From the NCBI GenBank assembly GCA_027627225.1, contig CM051029.1:77449578-77513577 (forward strand): a stretch of 64,000 nucleotides of DNA, written 5' to 3'. Under the pieces are notes generated by a model. It was not told the DNA's origin, searched no databases, and saw nothing but the letters and a program-made list of their open reading frames with translations. The translations under genes and the position numbers were made by a program. Shown in pieces: positions 10,330 to 23,086 of this stretch. Each line of letters opens with the position of its first letter. Positions within the stretch are counted from its first letter, which is position 1. This DNA comes from Congeria kusceri (taxonomy: Eukaryota > Mollusca > Bivalvia > Myida > Dreissenidae).

Positions 10330-11530
10330 TGCATGCAACACACCATATGGTGATGGTGATCATTTCTGCCAATTTAACTGAAAATCCCAGCATGCATGAC
10401 AATATTATGCTCTTGACAATTATTTGACCTTTGACCCAAATTAGTGACCTTGAAGTTTGAGCTACAGACCTGGTTCTTAAACGCCATGTGCCGTCTCATA
10501 ATGATCATCACTTCTGCAAAGTAATTTGAAAATTCTTCCATGCCGGGCAAAATTATACTTTGGTCAAAGTCAATGACCTTGGACCAAAGGACCTGGTTGT
10601 TGCATGCCACATGCTGTCTCATTATGCTTATCATGTTAAGTCATTTGAAAATTCTTCCATGCTGAATAGAATTATGCTGCGATAGAGTCCGTGGTATTAA
10701 TTCTTTTATTTGACCTTTGACCTTTAAATGTGACCATGACCTCGGGCCTAGTTGTTGCGCATGACACACCGTCTTATAATGGTCATCCCTTCTGCTAATT
10801 TATTTGAAAATCCTTCAAAGTTATTGCCTGGACAAGAATCTTAACATATGTACATTAACTTGATCTTTGAACTTTAAGTGCAACCTTGACCTTGGACCAA
10901 GGCATCTGATTCTTGCACGCCACACACCGGCGCATAATACAAAAATCCTTCCATGCTGGATAACATTATGCTCCGGCCAGGGTCTATGGCTTAAATTCTT
11001 GTATTTGACCCTGGACCTTTAAGTGTGACCTTGACATTGGACCAAGGGACCTGGTTTTTTCGCGCGACACACCATCTCACTGTTTAGCACTTCAGCCAAG
11101 TTATTTGAAAACCCTGCTCTGCTGGACAAAATTATGCTCCGGACAGTATCTATGACTTAAATTCTTATATTTGACCTTTGACCTTTAAGTGAGACTTGAC
11201 CGTGGACCTAGGGAACTGGTTCTTGTGCACGACAAACCGTCGCACCATGCTTAACACTTGGGCTAATTTATTTCAAATTCTTTCCATGCTGGACTATATT
11301 ATGCTCCGGACAGGGTCTATGGCTTATATTCTTATATTTGACCTTTGACTTTTAGTGTGACCTGGAACTTGGACATAGGGACCTGGTTCTTGCGAGTGAC
11401 ACACTGTCTCATTATGTTTAACATTTCTAAGTTATTTGAAAATCCTCCAATGCTGGACAAAGTTATTGTTCGGACAAGAATCCGAACATACATACACACG
11501 TACATATGGTGGGGGCATAAAAAAGCTGCA
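10330..11530 (+). repeat. Tandem array, roughly 160 bp units, TGACCT-rich
   Basis: Units repeat 'gacctttgacctttaagtg', 'cacaccgtc', 'atttgaaaatccttcc' and 'atgctccggacagggtctat'. The word 'ttatgctccgg' recurs at about 160 bp spacing (near 10965, 11129 and 11289). The array ends 'ggtgggggcataaaa' near 11512. No coding content; small ORFs here are incidental. Confidence 0.75.
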
Positions 11531-11735
11531 CATGATTCTAAACAATTATATTTATCACTTGTCAAACAAGATTTTTTCTTATCTATGAATGTGAAAAGCA
11601 GTAAATGTTCTATTGTCAGAAGTTAGTGAAGGAAATTATGTTACATAAATATCCATTTAACCATCTAAAAGGCCCTATACATTATACCATTTTAATATAT
11701 TGTTTAATTATCAGAGAGTCTGTATTAGCAGAACA

Positions 11736-12291
11736 GCAATGCTTTCATTCTAGTAAGACATAAGCTTTCTTTTTCAGTAATAATATACACATCATCTTGT
11801 AAGACTGCACCAATCATAACTGCAATAATAAAGAAATGTCATGGAATAATAGAAACAGATACACTGGTTTAGCTAATAAATTGAAAATGAATTTGCTGGT
11901 TTATTGGGCCATGCCACTGAAGTTGATTGATTCTTAATATTATATACACCATAACAGGGTTAGGGTCTGCCTAAATCATATTTATGACGGATGTTTGTCA
12001 TGCAATGAAGAAAGCAATGCTTTCATTCTAGTAAGACATAAGCTTTCTTTTTCAGTAATAATATACACATCATCTTGTAAGACTGCACCAATCATAACTG
12101 CAATAATAAAGAAATGTCATGGAATAATAGAAACAGATACACTGGTTTAGCTAATAAATTGAAAATGAATTTGCTGGTTTATTGGGCCATGCCACTGAAG
12201 TTGATTGATTCTTAATATTATATACACCATAACAGGGTTAGGGTCTGCCTAAATCATATTTATGACGGATGTTTGTCATGCAATGAAGAAA
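11736..12291. repeat. Perfect 278 bp tandem duplication
   Basis: 11736-12013 and 12014-12291 are identical as read base by base. It is non-coding, with 'aagctttctttttcagtaat' and 'aacagggttagggtctgcct'. Absence of any difference implies a very recent duplication or an assembly join of two haplotypes. Confidence 0.9.
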
Positions 12292-12679
12292 GACCTGATA
12301 CAACAGTACATTCTCTAAATTACTGAGTTTGTCTACACACAAAAAACATCTAAATCATTTAAGAATTTCACAGTATTTTTCTGCATTTCATCGGTGTATA
12401 AACTGTCGGGAAAATTTGGGACCAACTGAAGATGCGTCACTAAAACCATGGGATCTGACGAATATGAAGTTAACGGAGGCTTACATGTGTGATGTGCATG
12501 ACTCAAAAGCAAATGAAGTAAACACACTAAATATGTCATCACGTTTTCTTAGATTGGTTAGGATTAACAGTGTTTTGTGAATTTTGATTTTCAACTACTT
12601 GTCGGTTGTTGAAACCTTAAACAGAGCAATTTTATTGTCTCAAATTGTGTAAGTGTTGGATTAGGAGTGCTGTTCAGTG

Positions 12680-12925
12680 TATATACAGTATGAAGTTTCA
12701 CTACAATAGCTCAATTTTAACTGGTATTACGGTGTGGAAACCAGATTTCTTTTTTGATAACAGTGACCTGGGCTCCACCATCGTCAATTGCAATCCACAG
12801 CGAGGTCTCGATATAACATATCTATATCTGAAGTTCCATAACTATATCTCAATGCCTATGCAAGTTATTAATCAGAAACTATTAGTTCTATTTGTATTAA
12901 CAGTGACACTGACCACACCCCAAAA
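12680..12925 (+). repeat. Decayed copy of the 52-53 kb repeat family
   Basis: Carries 'gaagtttcactacaatagct', 'gcaatccacagcgaggtctc', 'aatgcctatgcaagttatta' and 'cagtgacactgacc', all recognisable from the array at 52.1-53.6 kb. Boundaries are blurred. Confidence 0.55.
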
Positions 12926-12929
12926 ATAT

Positions 12930-14340
12930 TAATCCCAAACAAGCTCTGTATATCAGATTTCTACATACACAGTGCTTTTTTGGTTTTTTTTCACTGTCGG
13001 GGGAATGTTGGCGGGGCCAATCAAGAGGGGAATTAAACGGTAAAAGGGGAATTTTCGAGAATCTGGTAAAACCATTTTTATAATATTATATAATATTATA
13101 CTATATAAAATAAACATGCGTAAATTGTTATCATGACAAAAATTGTTTAATTTACTGACACCAATCGGTCTGTACTTCTCCATGATAAAATCATGTCTGG
13201 TTACTATAGAGACTGATAAAATAGCAGCCGCATGTAATCCTCGTGGAAAACGTGTATTTGCTGCATAATAATTTTATGCACTGTGCAGCATTCATAATGA
13301 TATAAAATATTAATATGAAATATATCTAAACATCGTAGTACAATTTGTTAGTTGGCTTAACTGACGTCATGTAGTTAATTGTAAATTGCAAAGTGATCAT
13401 ATTGTATTACATTCTATTTTAACTTTAGTTAAACAAAACTAGTATACCAGACATAGAAATTAAATTTTATTAAGATTAAGGGATGGAAACTTTGAAGTTT
13501 ATATTAATAATTAAAATGCACAATTTAGGACATACCTTATATTTTGGATACACATAATTTGGATACAGAATGGGTGCTTTATTGTACTTATTAAATTGCA
13601 TTATCGTTAAAGTTTTGTGAAGTTAAAACACACAAAAAACATAGACATTAACATTTATTGAAGTTTGAGGCGTGAAAACTTTGAAGATAATAGTAATACT
13701 TTAAAACAGGCATTTTCAGACATGCACCATTTTCGAATACATAAAATTCTGATACACCATGAGCGTGATCAGTGGACCTCAGGACCAAATGACTTCCTAT
13801 CAAAATAAGATCCCTGCATATAAGTACATATGTCGGAATCTGCTAGTAGCAGTGCCGAATGGACGCATCACGCAAGCAATTGTGCTAGGATGTTACTAAA
13901 GCCGTGTTATCATACTCCGATAGGGATCTATATGGGGTCAACTGCGAACACATACCCCGTGAATGCTTAGCTAGGAATTTCATCAAGGGGGTGTCTTAGA
14001 TGAGCAATAATCAGCAGCAGAAGAGGCACCACATTACAACATTTAAGAAATTTAAACATGTATGTGTATGCATGCTTGAGATCAGCTGGAAGCACATGTG
14101 CCCCCCCACCCCCTCATCTGTGCCTTAGGCGTTGGTCTCGTGGTCTTGGATAAGTGAAATTGATCACTTTAGGGGCACCACATATTTTCACAATCCGCCT
14201 TTTCCTATTCAAATTTAATGTTAAAGGCATATACAACACATAAGCTTTGGTTGCTGCTGGGGGGTTGTGCGTCTAGTGCCCCACCCCCTTCCTAGTAAAT
14301 TCGTGCCCACCCCTCCACCCGCCCAAGATGTATGTAATGT
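12930..14340. other. AT-rich non-coding stretch with a diverged direct repeat
   Basis: Two diverged copies about 187 bp apart share 'tttattaagattaagggatg'-like and 'gaaaactttgaag' words (13459-13600 and 13644-13760). Nothing else is supported here. Confidence 0.4.
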
Positions 14341-14352
14341 TTGCTGACAGTT

Positions 14353-14712
14353 GCATGGCGAACCTCTGTCATGTGGTACCACACAGTTGCATGGTGAACC
14401 TCTGTCATGTGGTACCACACAGCTGCAGTGTGAACCTCTGTCATGTGGTACCACACAGCAGCATGGTGAACCTCTGTCATGTGGTACCACACAGTTGCAT
14501 GGTGAACCTCTGTCATGTGGTACCACACAGTTGCATGGTGAACCTCTGTCATGTGGTACCACACAGCAGCATGGTGAACCTCTGTCATGTGCTACCATAC
14601 AGCAGCATGGTGAACCTCTGTCCTGTGGTACCACACAGCTGCATGGTGAACCTCTGTCCTGTGGTACCACACAGCAGCATTGTGAACCTCTGTCATGTGG
14701 TACCACACAGCA
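14353..14712. repeat. 36 bp minisatellite, ten units
   Basis: Ten units start at 14353 and every 36 bases after it. Each is built on GCATGGTGAACCTCTGTC followed by ATGTGGTACCACACAG. Because 36 is a multiple of three and units lack stops, frames on both strands stay open: a 146-residue and a 125-residue frame on plus, and 187 and 98 on minus. The peptides are 12-residue repeats such as HGEPLSCGTTQL. GTGGTACCAC is self-complementary, so each unit can fold. I treat the frames as by-products; no splice context or start consensus supports a protein. Confidence 0.9.
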
Positions 14713-14719
14713 GCAGCGC

Positions 14720-15455
14720 CAATGTTGAGTACCACTCAAAGGTGCAACATTTCTGTTTATCGACTTAAAATATATCAGGGTCATTTATAAAGTCAAGATT
14801 AGTCACAATTTTCACTAGTTTTCCACACATGCTTCAGTTGATGTGTATTTGTAAATTTCAAAAGCAAAATCCCTGCATAATTATATAATATATAAAATAT
14901 ATATACACAACTCTTTAAGTTTAACGCATACACTGATATGCGCGTTGCCGTGACTTAGTTCATTGACTGCAGAACAAAAGGCCAGGATTCCAACTGAGGA
15001 CTTCCACATACAACAAAACATCGCGCCTCCACACACAGCCATCAACAGCTTGAGAGCAGAGTTATCGAATTCCAGATGATGGCGTATGCACCGTATTTGA
15101 TGACATTGACCTTGTACCATTCAATGTCACAATATTCCCTCACATCAAATCAAAGTTTAAATACCAGCTGTTCTAGACTCTGAATGAACTGCTGGCAGAG
15201 ACAAGCTCCATTATTCAGCAAAATCAGGTGGACTGGTACCGTTACGTAATTCACAGGAATTCAGTGGAATGATAGACACCAGCTGTTGCATGGTGTCCTA
15301 GACAATACTTTGAGAAATGCTACAGATGTGAGAAGGAACAGTGTGTGATGTCATAGAGTTGTAAATTTTACAATAAAGTGCACCAGTGGAGATGTAGAAT
15401 CATTGTCCAGCTGTAGTACTTTCTACAGTTAAAGTAATAGGTTACACTACATATA
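14720..15455. other. No supported gene; one weak minus-strand ORF
   Basis: A 79-codon minus-strand frame (14881-15120) has a somewhat coding-like GC pattern and an internal TTTTGTTCTGCAG. No paired donor or family match was found. The rest is featureless. Confidence 0.3.
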
Positions 15456-15459
15456 GTTT

Positions 15460-15870
15460 TTCGGCATACCTGTTTAGCCCAACGTTTGACTTCTCTCAAC
15501 ATCCAATCAAATGTGAAAATTTCCCGCCAGTAGTCCCAAATGAATGAATCCTAACACTATATCGGATGATTAAACAAAAATCCCACTGCACTGGTCATAA
15601 AAGCGTCGGTGCATCATCCCATAAAACATAGAACACAGATCCGTAACAGGTTTTGAATACTGATGGAAAATTCAATAATGGAATAATACATTTTGCACAA
15701 AATATAAGCTTTCGTAAAAAAGAAACGCTATTGCAATATTTTACACGTTATTTACATGATAATAAGCAATAAATGTGTTGCTTAGCAACAATGTCAATGA
15801 ATACACCTTTTTTACATTTGAGTGTTTTCTTTTATATTCATACACACTAGGTACAGTGACTCTACACATA
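15460..15870. repeat. Low-copy repeat, copy 1
   Basis: Shares 'tcccgccagtagtcccaaat' and, further on, 'caataaatgtgttgc' and 'tgttttcttttatattca' with 16560-17660. The first block also recurs at 57840-58000. Copy 2 carries the array at 16880-17466 between the two blocks; this copy does not. Confidence 0.7.
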
Positions 15871-16559
15871 GCAAGTGTATCTAAGACAATTCGCCCACCA
15901 CATGGATCCCACCGTAGAACCGGCTCCTGCTCATTGAATGAACCAATGTTCAGCCAAAGCAACAAAACAAAGACAGAAGTTATATATACCTTGGCGTCTT
16001 ATTGTAGTTTCCATATGTCTGAAGTACATATCACAAAGCGCATCCGCAAAATCCGTCCGCAGGCAATCACTCAGTAAGCAATTTTATGCCGATGTGAACC
16101 ACATGGTATCTAACTTGTATCTAACTTGTTTAACAAAGGGCTGTTATATATAAAACATAGGGAAATTAGAAACCTGGATGACTCTACCTATAACTAACAA
16201 AGTACAATAACTTAGTAATAAAAGGTAATCTTTAAATGAATCATAGATGATGTTGTAGATATAATTGTTGGATGCTTTATATTGTTTAAAATCCACCACA
16301 TGTGAATGGCTTCATATACTGGCATAAATATTTGCAGCCAACGTAATTAGAATGTTTAAAAGCTTCTTACTCAGACATTGTAACTATTTGAAAATAAGAA
16401 TAAAACTAAAATATTCTAAGTTTTTTTGCGGATTCATGGAAAAGCGCGTCCATATAATGATTTATGGGGATACAGATACGGATGCTGATACGTGAATATG
16501 GAAAAGCGGCCGTAAGAACGTTGTACTTTTACTTTTATTACATCTGAGTTAAATTTGAA

Positions 16560-17660
16560 ATTCGTGTCAGATCAATGTTTAACCCAACTTTTGACCTTTC
16601 TGAATATCCAATCAAATGTTGTGAAAATTTCCCGCCAGTAGTCCCGAATGAATTAATCATAACTTTCCATCGGCTAATTTACAATAAATTCCCACTACAC
16701 TTGCAGCCAAGTCGTCAATATGTGCTATTGCTAAGAGATTTTTTCAAATATTGTATGTGCACATTAACACATGGGGAGAAAATTAAAGTTGATGCTTTAG
16801 AAAGTAAATATAAAGCTGAAATATACAGTCTATTATATAAGGATACCTGTTTTCTGTTTGATTTAAACATGAAATAGGCCAGACATCTCCAGAAACAAAA
16901 TGGTTTAAGGAGGCAACAGTTTTCATGTTAAAAGCCCCTGTGACCTTGACGTTTGACCTGTTTACCTCAAAATTGATAGGCGTCTTCCTTTCCTCTCGAG
17001 TAACCAGCATACCAACTTGGATGATCGTAGGTCAAAGCATTTTCTACATATCATGCGGAAACGAAATGGTCTACAGAGGAAACAGTTTTCATGTTACAAG
17101 CCTCTGTCACCTTGACCTTTAACCTGTTGACCTCAAAATTGATAGGCGTCTTCCTTTCCCCCCAAGTAACCAGCATACCAACTTAAATGATCGTAGATTA
17201 AAGCGTTCTCTAGATATTGTGTGGAAACAAATTTCATGTTACAAGCTCCTGTGACCTTGACCTTTGACCTGTTGACCTCAAAATCAATAGGCGTCTTCCT
17301 TTCCTCCCAAATTACCAGCATACCAACTTAAATGATCGTAGGTCAAAGCGTTCTCTAGATATCGTGCGGAAACGAAATGGTCTACGGACAGACCGACTGA
17401 CCATCCGACTGACCGACGGACAGGTGCAAAGCAACATACCCCCACTTCATCGAAGGGGGGCATAATAAGGGAATAAAAGTTCGCACAAAATTAGAGCTTT
17501 TGTATATGCGTAACGCTTTTGAAATAATTTAACATGACATTTGACATGTTAACAAGCAATAAATTTTGCAACGATGTTACTAACACAAGTTTTACAGTTG
17601 AATGTTTTCTTATATATTCGTACACAATAGACACAGCGATTCTCTTAATATCAGTTCTCT
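16560..17660. repeat. Low-copy repeat, copy 2, split by an array insertion
   Basis: Left block 16560-16720 ('cccgccagtagtcccgaatg') and right block 17467-17660 ('tgttttcttatatattcgta') align to 15460-15560 and 15650-15870. The intervening TGACCT-rich array is absent from copy 1. Confidence 0.65.
16880..17466 (+). mobile_element. TGACCT-rich array element ending in a GGGGGGCATAATA hairpin
   Basis: Three to four units of roughly 160 bp carry 'gtgaccttgacctttgacct', 'gttgacctcaaaattgatag', 'cgtcttcctttcctc' and 'gcggaaacgaaatggtctac'. The 3' end has an imperfect hairpin (catacccccactt...aaggggggcataata). The same family recurs at 47.24-48.07 kb and within 53.1-53.6 kb. Confidence 0.75.
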
Positions 17661-17771
17661 CACCAGAGGGATAGTCTATATTGAGGGCTAAATGATCATA
17701 AGCTCGCTTGCCTGCAGGTCAGTGTAGGGTCAAACTGACAGTGGACAAATGAAAAGGCGAGATAGTTGAAA

Positions 17772-17970
17772 AACAAGAAATGTCTTTAAAAAAGACAATC
17801 TGCGTTGACATTAATATTGAGATATGATTTTTACCCTAAACATAATACAAGAGGGCCAAGATGACCGGTTACATGGCTTCTCGGACCCCAGATTTTTCGG
17901 TCCCAACCTATATAAGAAGACTTCTTGGACTCCAGCTATTTCGGACACCATACGAAAACTCGGATCCCCA
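17772..17970 (+). repeat. Left arm of a long inverted repeat
   Basis: Begins AACAAGAAATGTCTTTAAAA and continues with 'gggccaagatgaccggttac' and 'cggaccccagatttttcgg'. It is the inverted counterpart of 23087-23283. GTCTTT-aaa-AAAGAC near the end can form a hairpin. Confidence 0.75.
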
Positions 17971-19320
17971 AATAAATTTGTGATTCATTCTATAATGATT
18001 AATATTTGTACTGTGAATAAACCGATCATACCGCCCCATGTTTTCACCAGTGATACATGAATAACCTAAATAATTAACGTTAACATCATTATTATATAAA
18101 TTTGTCAGCCGAATATAACACATTAACAATGTACGAAAATAATTGCGGGAATGATTGAAAAGTATTTAGTGTCAGACGCGTATAGTTATTCTTTAGTAAT
18201 ATGCCCTACCTTCATCTTGGAAGTTATCTATGCATAATACATACACATTTCGAAGTCAATGAATCATTTATACTGTTCATCCTCAGGAAAAGCAATCTTC
18301 AGAAAACATTCAGCCTATTTGAAATAATGATGACTTCCATTTTTTATAACACAAATATTACAGTAGACAATGGCGATTAAAAATAATATTTGGTAGGAAT
18401 ATGATGTATCAAGGGTTTCTGTGTATATATGGCATTGCAAATAATGTATTAATGCTACAGAAATGAAGTAAAAGCAACATGAATATCATATCGACATATT
18501 CCGGGCGAGACTTGTTTCACAACATGTTATTTATTGAAATGTATCTTTTTAAAGATTGATTAACATCTACTGGAGAAGTTGATAGAAATGTACAATTATC
18601 ATTGTTTCTTTATAGAACACTGCGCAATTCAATTTCAAATTAACATGCACAGTATGTTTATAAACATAAATTCCCCATTAATTGAAATATTCGCTCTCTG
18701 TACGCTAATTGATGCATGTATATTATAACAGCTATACACCGGCAGCTCAACGCGCGCTATTTTTAGAATGATCGTGTGTTGAACTCACTTTCTAGAATCG
18801 ATTGTTATTAACAGAGCGGGCCGCTAGGCTAAACAAATTAGTGGATTAATTCTGGGAATTAATATAATATTCTATTCATGACATACAATAAGAAAATATG
18901 TTCATATTTATGCTCAGTTCTAGAGTATATATTGAAGATATGTTTATAACTTCATTTTAACCGCTTATGTAAACAATTATGTAAATTTTTTATCACCAAA
19001 AGTATGCAACAGTTATTGGGATACGTTAAACCATTGTTTGAAGTTTGCATTCCCTAGCATTAGAAAATTTGCCCAATTCTATTGGCATTCAATTTTCCCG
19101 CTGCATAATTATCGCAAGAAAATCTGGGTCAAAAGTGATCTTAGACAGCTACGACGAATAACGTTGTCGACATACATGTATTCTTTACACATCAACAAGA
19201 TTTATCTAGCCATAAATAGTTTAACATATTTAGACGCATGCATACTTCAAACAGAAATGTACTAGTTAATACAGTTTCTTGCTGTGTATGTTCCGGCTTG
19301 TCGATGTATATATTACTGTT
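17971..19320. other. AT-rich stretch between inverted arms
   Basis: No gene, RNA or repeat was recognised. Short ORFs near 17.9 and 19.0 kb show no family resemblance. Confidence 0.4.
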
Positions 19321-20665
19321 TATGCCTCATGTTTTGTGTGGCTGAATTTGACCCCTGTGGCATAATTTGAACAATCTTCGAAGAGGACCACTATGCAATG
19401 TTACGTACCAAATATGAAACCTCTAGGCCTTGCCATTTCAGAGAAGAATTTTAAAGTCATTTTGCTATTTAAGTCTATATAAACCATGTGACCCCTGGGG
19501 TGTGGTCATTTTTGACCCATGGGGCATAATTTGAACAATATTTGTAGAGAACCACTATAGGATGTTACATACTAAATACGAAACCTCTGGGCCTTGCGGT
19601 TTCCGAGGAGAAAGACATTTTGCTATTCAAGTTTATATAAACCATGTGACCCTCTGACGTGCCAGTTTTGACCCCAGGGGCATCATTTGAAAATCTTCGT
19701 AGAGGACCACTATACAAAGTCACAAACCACATAAGAAACCTTTGCGCTGTGCGGTTTCTGAGGAGAAGATTTTAAAAGTCATTTTGCTATTTAAGTCTTT
19801 ATAAAGCATGTGACCCCCGGGGCGTGGCCAGTTTTGACCCCAGGGGCATAAATTGAACAATATTTGTAGAGGACAACTATAGGATGTTACATACCAAATA
19901 TGAAACCTGTCCGCCTTGTGGTGTTAGAGGAGATTTTTAAAGACATTTTGCTATTTAAGTTTTCCTAAACCATGTGACCCCCGGGGTGTGGCCAGTTTTG
20001 ACCCCAGGGGCATAATTTGAACAATCTTTGTAGAGGACCACTATAGGATGTTACATTCTAAATATGAAACTTCTGGGCCTTGCCGTTTCAGAGGAGATTT
20101 TTTAAGTCATTTTGCTATATATTCTATACAAACCATGTGACCCCCGAGACGTGGCCAGTTCTGACCCCAAGGGCATCATTTGAACAAGCTTTGTAGAGGA
20201 CCACTATAGGATGTTAGTTACCAAATACGAAACCTCTGGGCCTTGTGGTTTCAGAGAAGAATTTTAAAGTAATTTTGCTATATATTCTACTTAAACCATG
20301 TGATCCCCAGGGCGTGGCCCGTTTTGAACCCAGGGGCATAATTTGAACAATCTTTGTAGAGGACCACTACAGGATGTTACATACCAAATATGAAACCTCT
20401 GGACCCTGCGGTTTCAGAGATTTTTAAAGTTTACACTTTTAAAATCTATTTTTAGCTCTGGTGACCTACATATGCAGCGGACTGTAATGATTTGAACAAC
20501 TTTGAACGAGGGTCACCCAATGACAATTCCTGTGTGAAGTTTGATGAAAATCTGCCAAGTGGTTTAGGAGATGTTGTTTGAATGAAAAGTTGACGACTGA
20601 CGCACGCACGGACGACGGGCAATCACAAAAGCTCACCATAAGCACTTTGTGCTCAGGTGAGCTAA
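19320..20665 (+). mobile_element. Helentron-like element, about seven units of roughly 163 bp
   Basis: The word 'accactataggatgttacat' recurs near 19389, 19552, 19708, 19874, 20039, 20200 and 20364 (spacing 156-166). Units also carry 'ggggcataatttgaacaat' and 'aaccatgtgacccc'. The 3' end has a hairpin: AGCTCACC (20630-20637) with GGTGAGCT (20656-20663), and AGCAC with GTGCT inside, running into CTAA. This tail matches the one at 1960-1991 although the units differ. Confidence 0.8.
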
Positions 20666-21584
20666 AAAGAACATATATAATTTATATAATGGTGTGTCAG
20701 GAGGCGTAATCTACCAGTATTGTTTACTATTTGAGTATTGTATGCCATTCAGATCTAGTCTTAATTATATTGCTGTGAATATTTATGCTGAAGTTTAATT
20801 TAAATTCTTTATTTGCAAAATTACCACTGATGCCGAATATCTTTTTAAAAGATATTTCTTGTTTGCTTTACAGCATCATGAATTATATACCTATTCACTC
20901 CTAAACAAATACTAGAACTCCGCAAGTCGAATGTGTCACCTGACGCCGGATAGCTTATGTGAATCCAAATGAAGAAGCACTTAAGGTATGAGGTGCAGAG
21001 TAATGGTTTTTGTGCACTGCACTTCCCCTCAATGAGATCTATCTACCTATGAACTTTCATGTTGATAGCTTTAATAGTCTAAGAGTTATGCTCCGGACAA
21101 GCGAAAGGGGCCGCCGCCGCCACCGACGACAACATAAGTAACCCCTATATGTCGCCTGACTAATAGTCTAAGAGTTATGCTCCGCACAAGCGAAAGGGGC
21201 CGCCGCCGACACCACTGTCGACATAAGTAACCCCTATATGTTGCCTAGTCAGGCGACACAAAACTGGTTGAACGTTCATTTTATTAAAGACTTCACTTTA
21301 AACCCCTAAAAAAGTTGGATCCATTAACAACAACACTCATGCACAACCACCCACAACATCAGACCATCAACAGTAGTAGCAGCAACAACAGCAACAGCCC
21401 CAACAATAACAACACAAGTAGAGCTGCAATGATTTAGCCATTGCCCGATTTGATTTGATTTCGATTTTAAATATCATTTACTTATATTTTGATTGGATTT
21501 CATTTTTCCTTTATACAACTCGTTTTTGAGTATTCATGAGCCATAGCGGGCAATAAAGATATGATATTTATTATTATTATATAC
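20666..21584. repeat. Terminal fragments and short tandem repeats
   Basis: Near 20845-20867 a minus-strand head, AACAAGAAATATCTTTTAAA, appears. From 20990 to 21255 lies the end of an element with 'gcagagtaatggttt' and a direct duplication of about 100 bp beginning at 'agtctaagagttatgctcc' (near 21075 and 21168). From 21320 to 21425 the sequence is CAA/CAG-rich simple repeat. Confidence 0.5.
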
Positions 21585-22554
21585 TAGGGATGGGACCGAA
21601 TACTCGAATATTCGAATATCAGATAATATTCGAATATAAAAAACGAATACGAATATTCGATTTTCAAACGAATATTCGATTTTCAAATTTGTTTAAAGAA
21701 CAAATTTCTTTAAAAAATCTTGTTTTTTTTTCTAGTTTGATTGCAAAGTTAACATGAATTCCAGTCGTATTTCCTGCCCAGCAAGTGGGCGGGAGCAGTG
21801 TAACGTTTTTACAACACATGCCAAACATGTCCAATTAACGACAATAGATAATTGGCAGGGGGCCACGTCTTTACAAGGGTCGCGATTTAACGGTTTGTAG
21901 GAGGTGCGAATATGACGCATTTTATGCACAAATGTTGTGATAAAGGTTTAACAGTTTGCACAAGCGTACTTTGTTGTTTATTATCCTAAGTGACATCTAT
22001 ACGGTTAATTTGTTTACAGTAAATTACAGTTACTCTCTAAGTAAACCAATCAAAATGAATCCATTATCAGCCAATCAATTTCTTCAACAAAATTTGCATG
22101 ATCTGGCCAATCTTAAAATATGTCATTTGTAAATTATTCTCCATTTTATCAACACCGTATATTACACAATAGTCTTTATTAATAAACAATGCCACCATGA
22201 CATGCTTGGAGGTACTTCATGCGGTCATTAGACAAAACCCAGGCAACTTGTAATCTGCACAGCAGATACAAGCTTCATGGTTCTAAAAAAAAGAGCTATA
22301 ACAAATTAATTAACAACACATTTAACAATATCTTACATTTCTTTATTTTTGCCTAACACTCACTAAGTTATATCGCTCATTTACCACTGAAACAATGTAA
22401 AACAACTATGTACACGTAGTATACATACTTCGGCTAGGTAAATATTCGGACAGAGTGCCGTATATAGTAGTATTTACAAAACAGATATTCGAATATATTC
22501 GAATACCTAAAACAAATATTCGAATATTGATTTCAGTATTCGGTTCCATCCCTA
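21585..22554. mobile_element. hAT-type MITE, copy 1 (970 bp)
   Basis: The left end TAGGGATGGGACCGAATACT and the right end inverted (AGTATTCGGTTCCATCCCTA) form TIRs. Exact 8 bp target copies TTATATAC flank it (21577-21584 and 22555-22562), as hAT elements make. The ends are packed with ATTCGAATA palindromes. It has no transposase frame. An inverted relative lies at 42176-43137. Confidence 0.9.
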
Positions 22555-23086
22555 TTATATACCTATTGTTTTTCAGTTAGCAAAACATAATGTATACAAC
22601 ATTTGGCTACGGGTAAGCGTATTCGCTACTAGCGTTTTCTGTTTCCGTGGCTACTTTTATGATACAAACGCGATCGTATTTGGAAATTATCGGAATGCAT
22701 ATTTACAACTTCAAAAGCCTAGGTGTAGATCTAGGTCTCAAGTCTGTAATATACATTTATATAAATAGACAGAACATGAATAAAAGTTGATAATCTAAAC
22801 TCCGGTAAACGTTTCTTCCTAGAGGCACCCGGTACAGAATTTCTTCAGACATTAATTTATATTGTTCAACATTATCCAGAAACACACAATTTTACTGCTG
22901 TTTTATCACAATCAACTAACAGTATTATTCAATTTCACCTTTGTTAAACACAAGGCAAAATAGAATAACAGACAGCGATGGTGATTTATTGTGCATTTAA
23001 TCCATCACTAATGATTGTAATATCCACTAAACAAAGCATAATTTTATTTAATTTTTAAATTAATAAATTCATCTCAAATTAACTTT

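Noticed and set aside
12333..12542. Minus-strand ORF with a coding-like tail (LVPNFPDSLYTDEMQKN)
   Set aside because: No convincing acceptor/donor pair and no family match; possible exon but not supported.
14221..14784. 187-residue minus-strand ORF
   Set aside because: Produced by the stop-free 36 bp minisatellite.
15741..15965. Minus-strand frame with NIGSFNEQEPVLRWDPCGGR
   Set aside because: Partly inside a duplicated non-coding block; no GT donor where needed.
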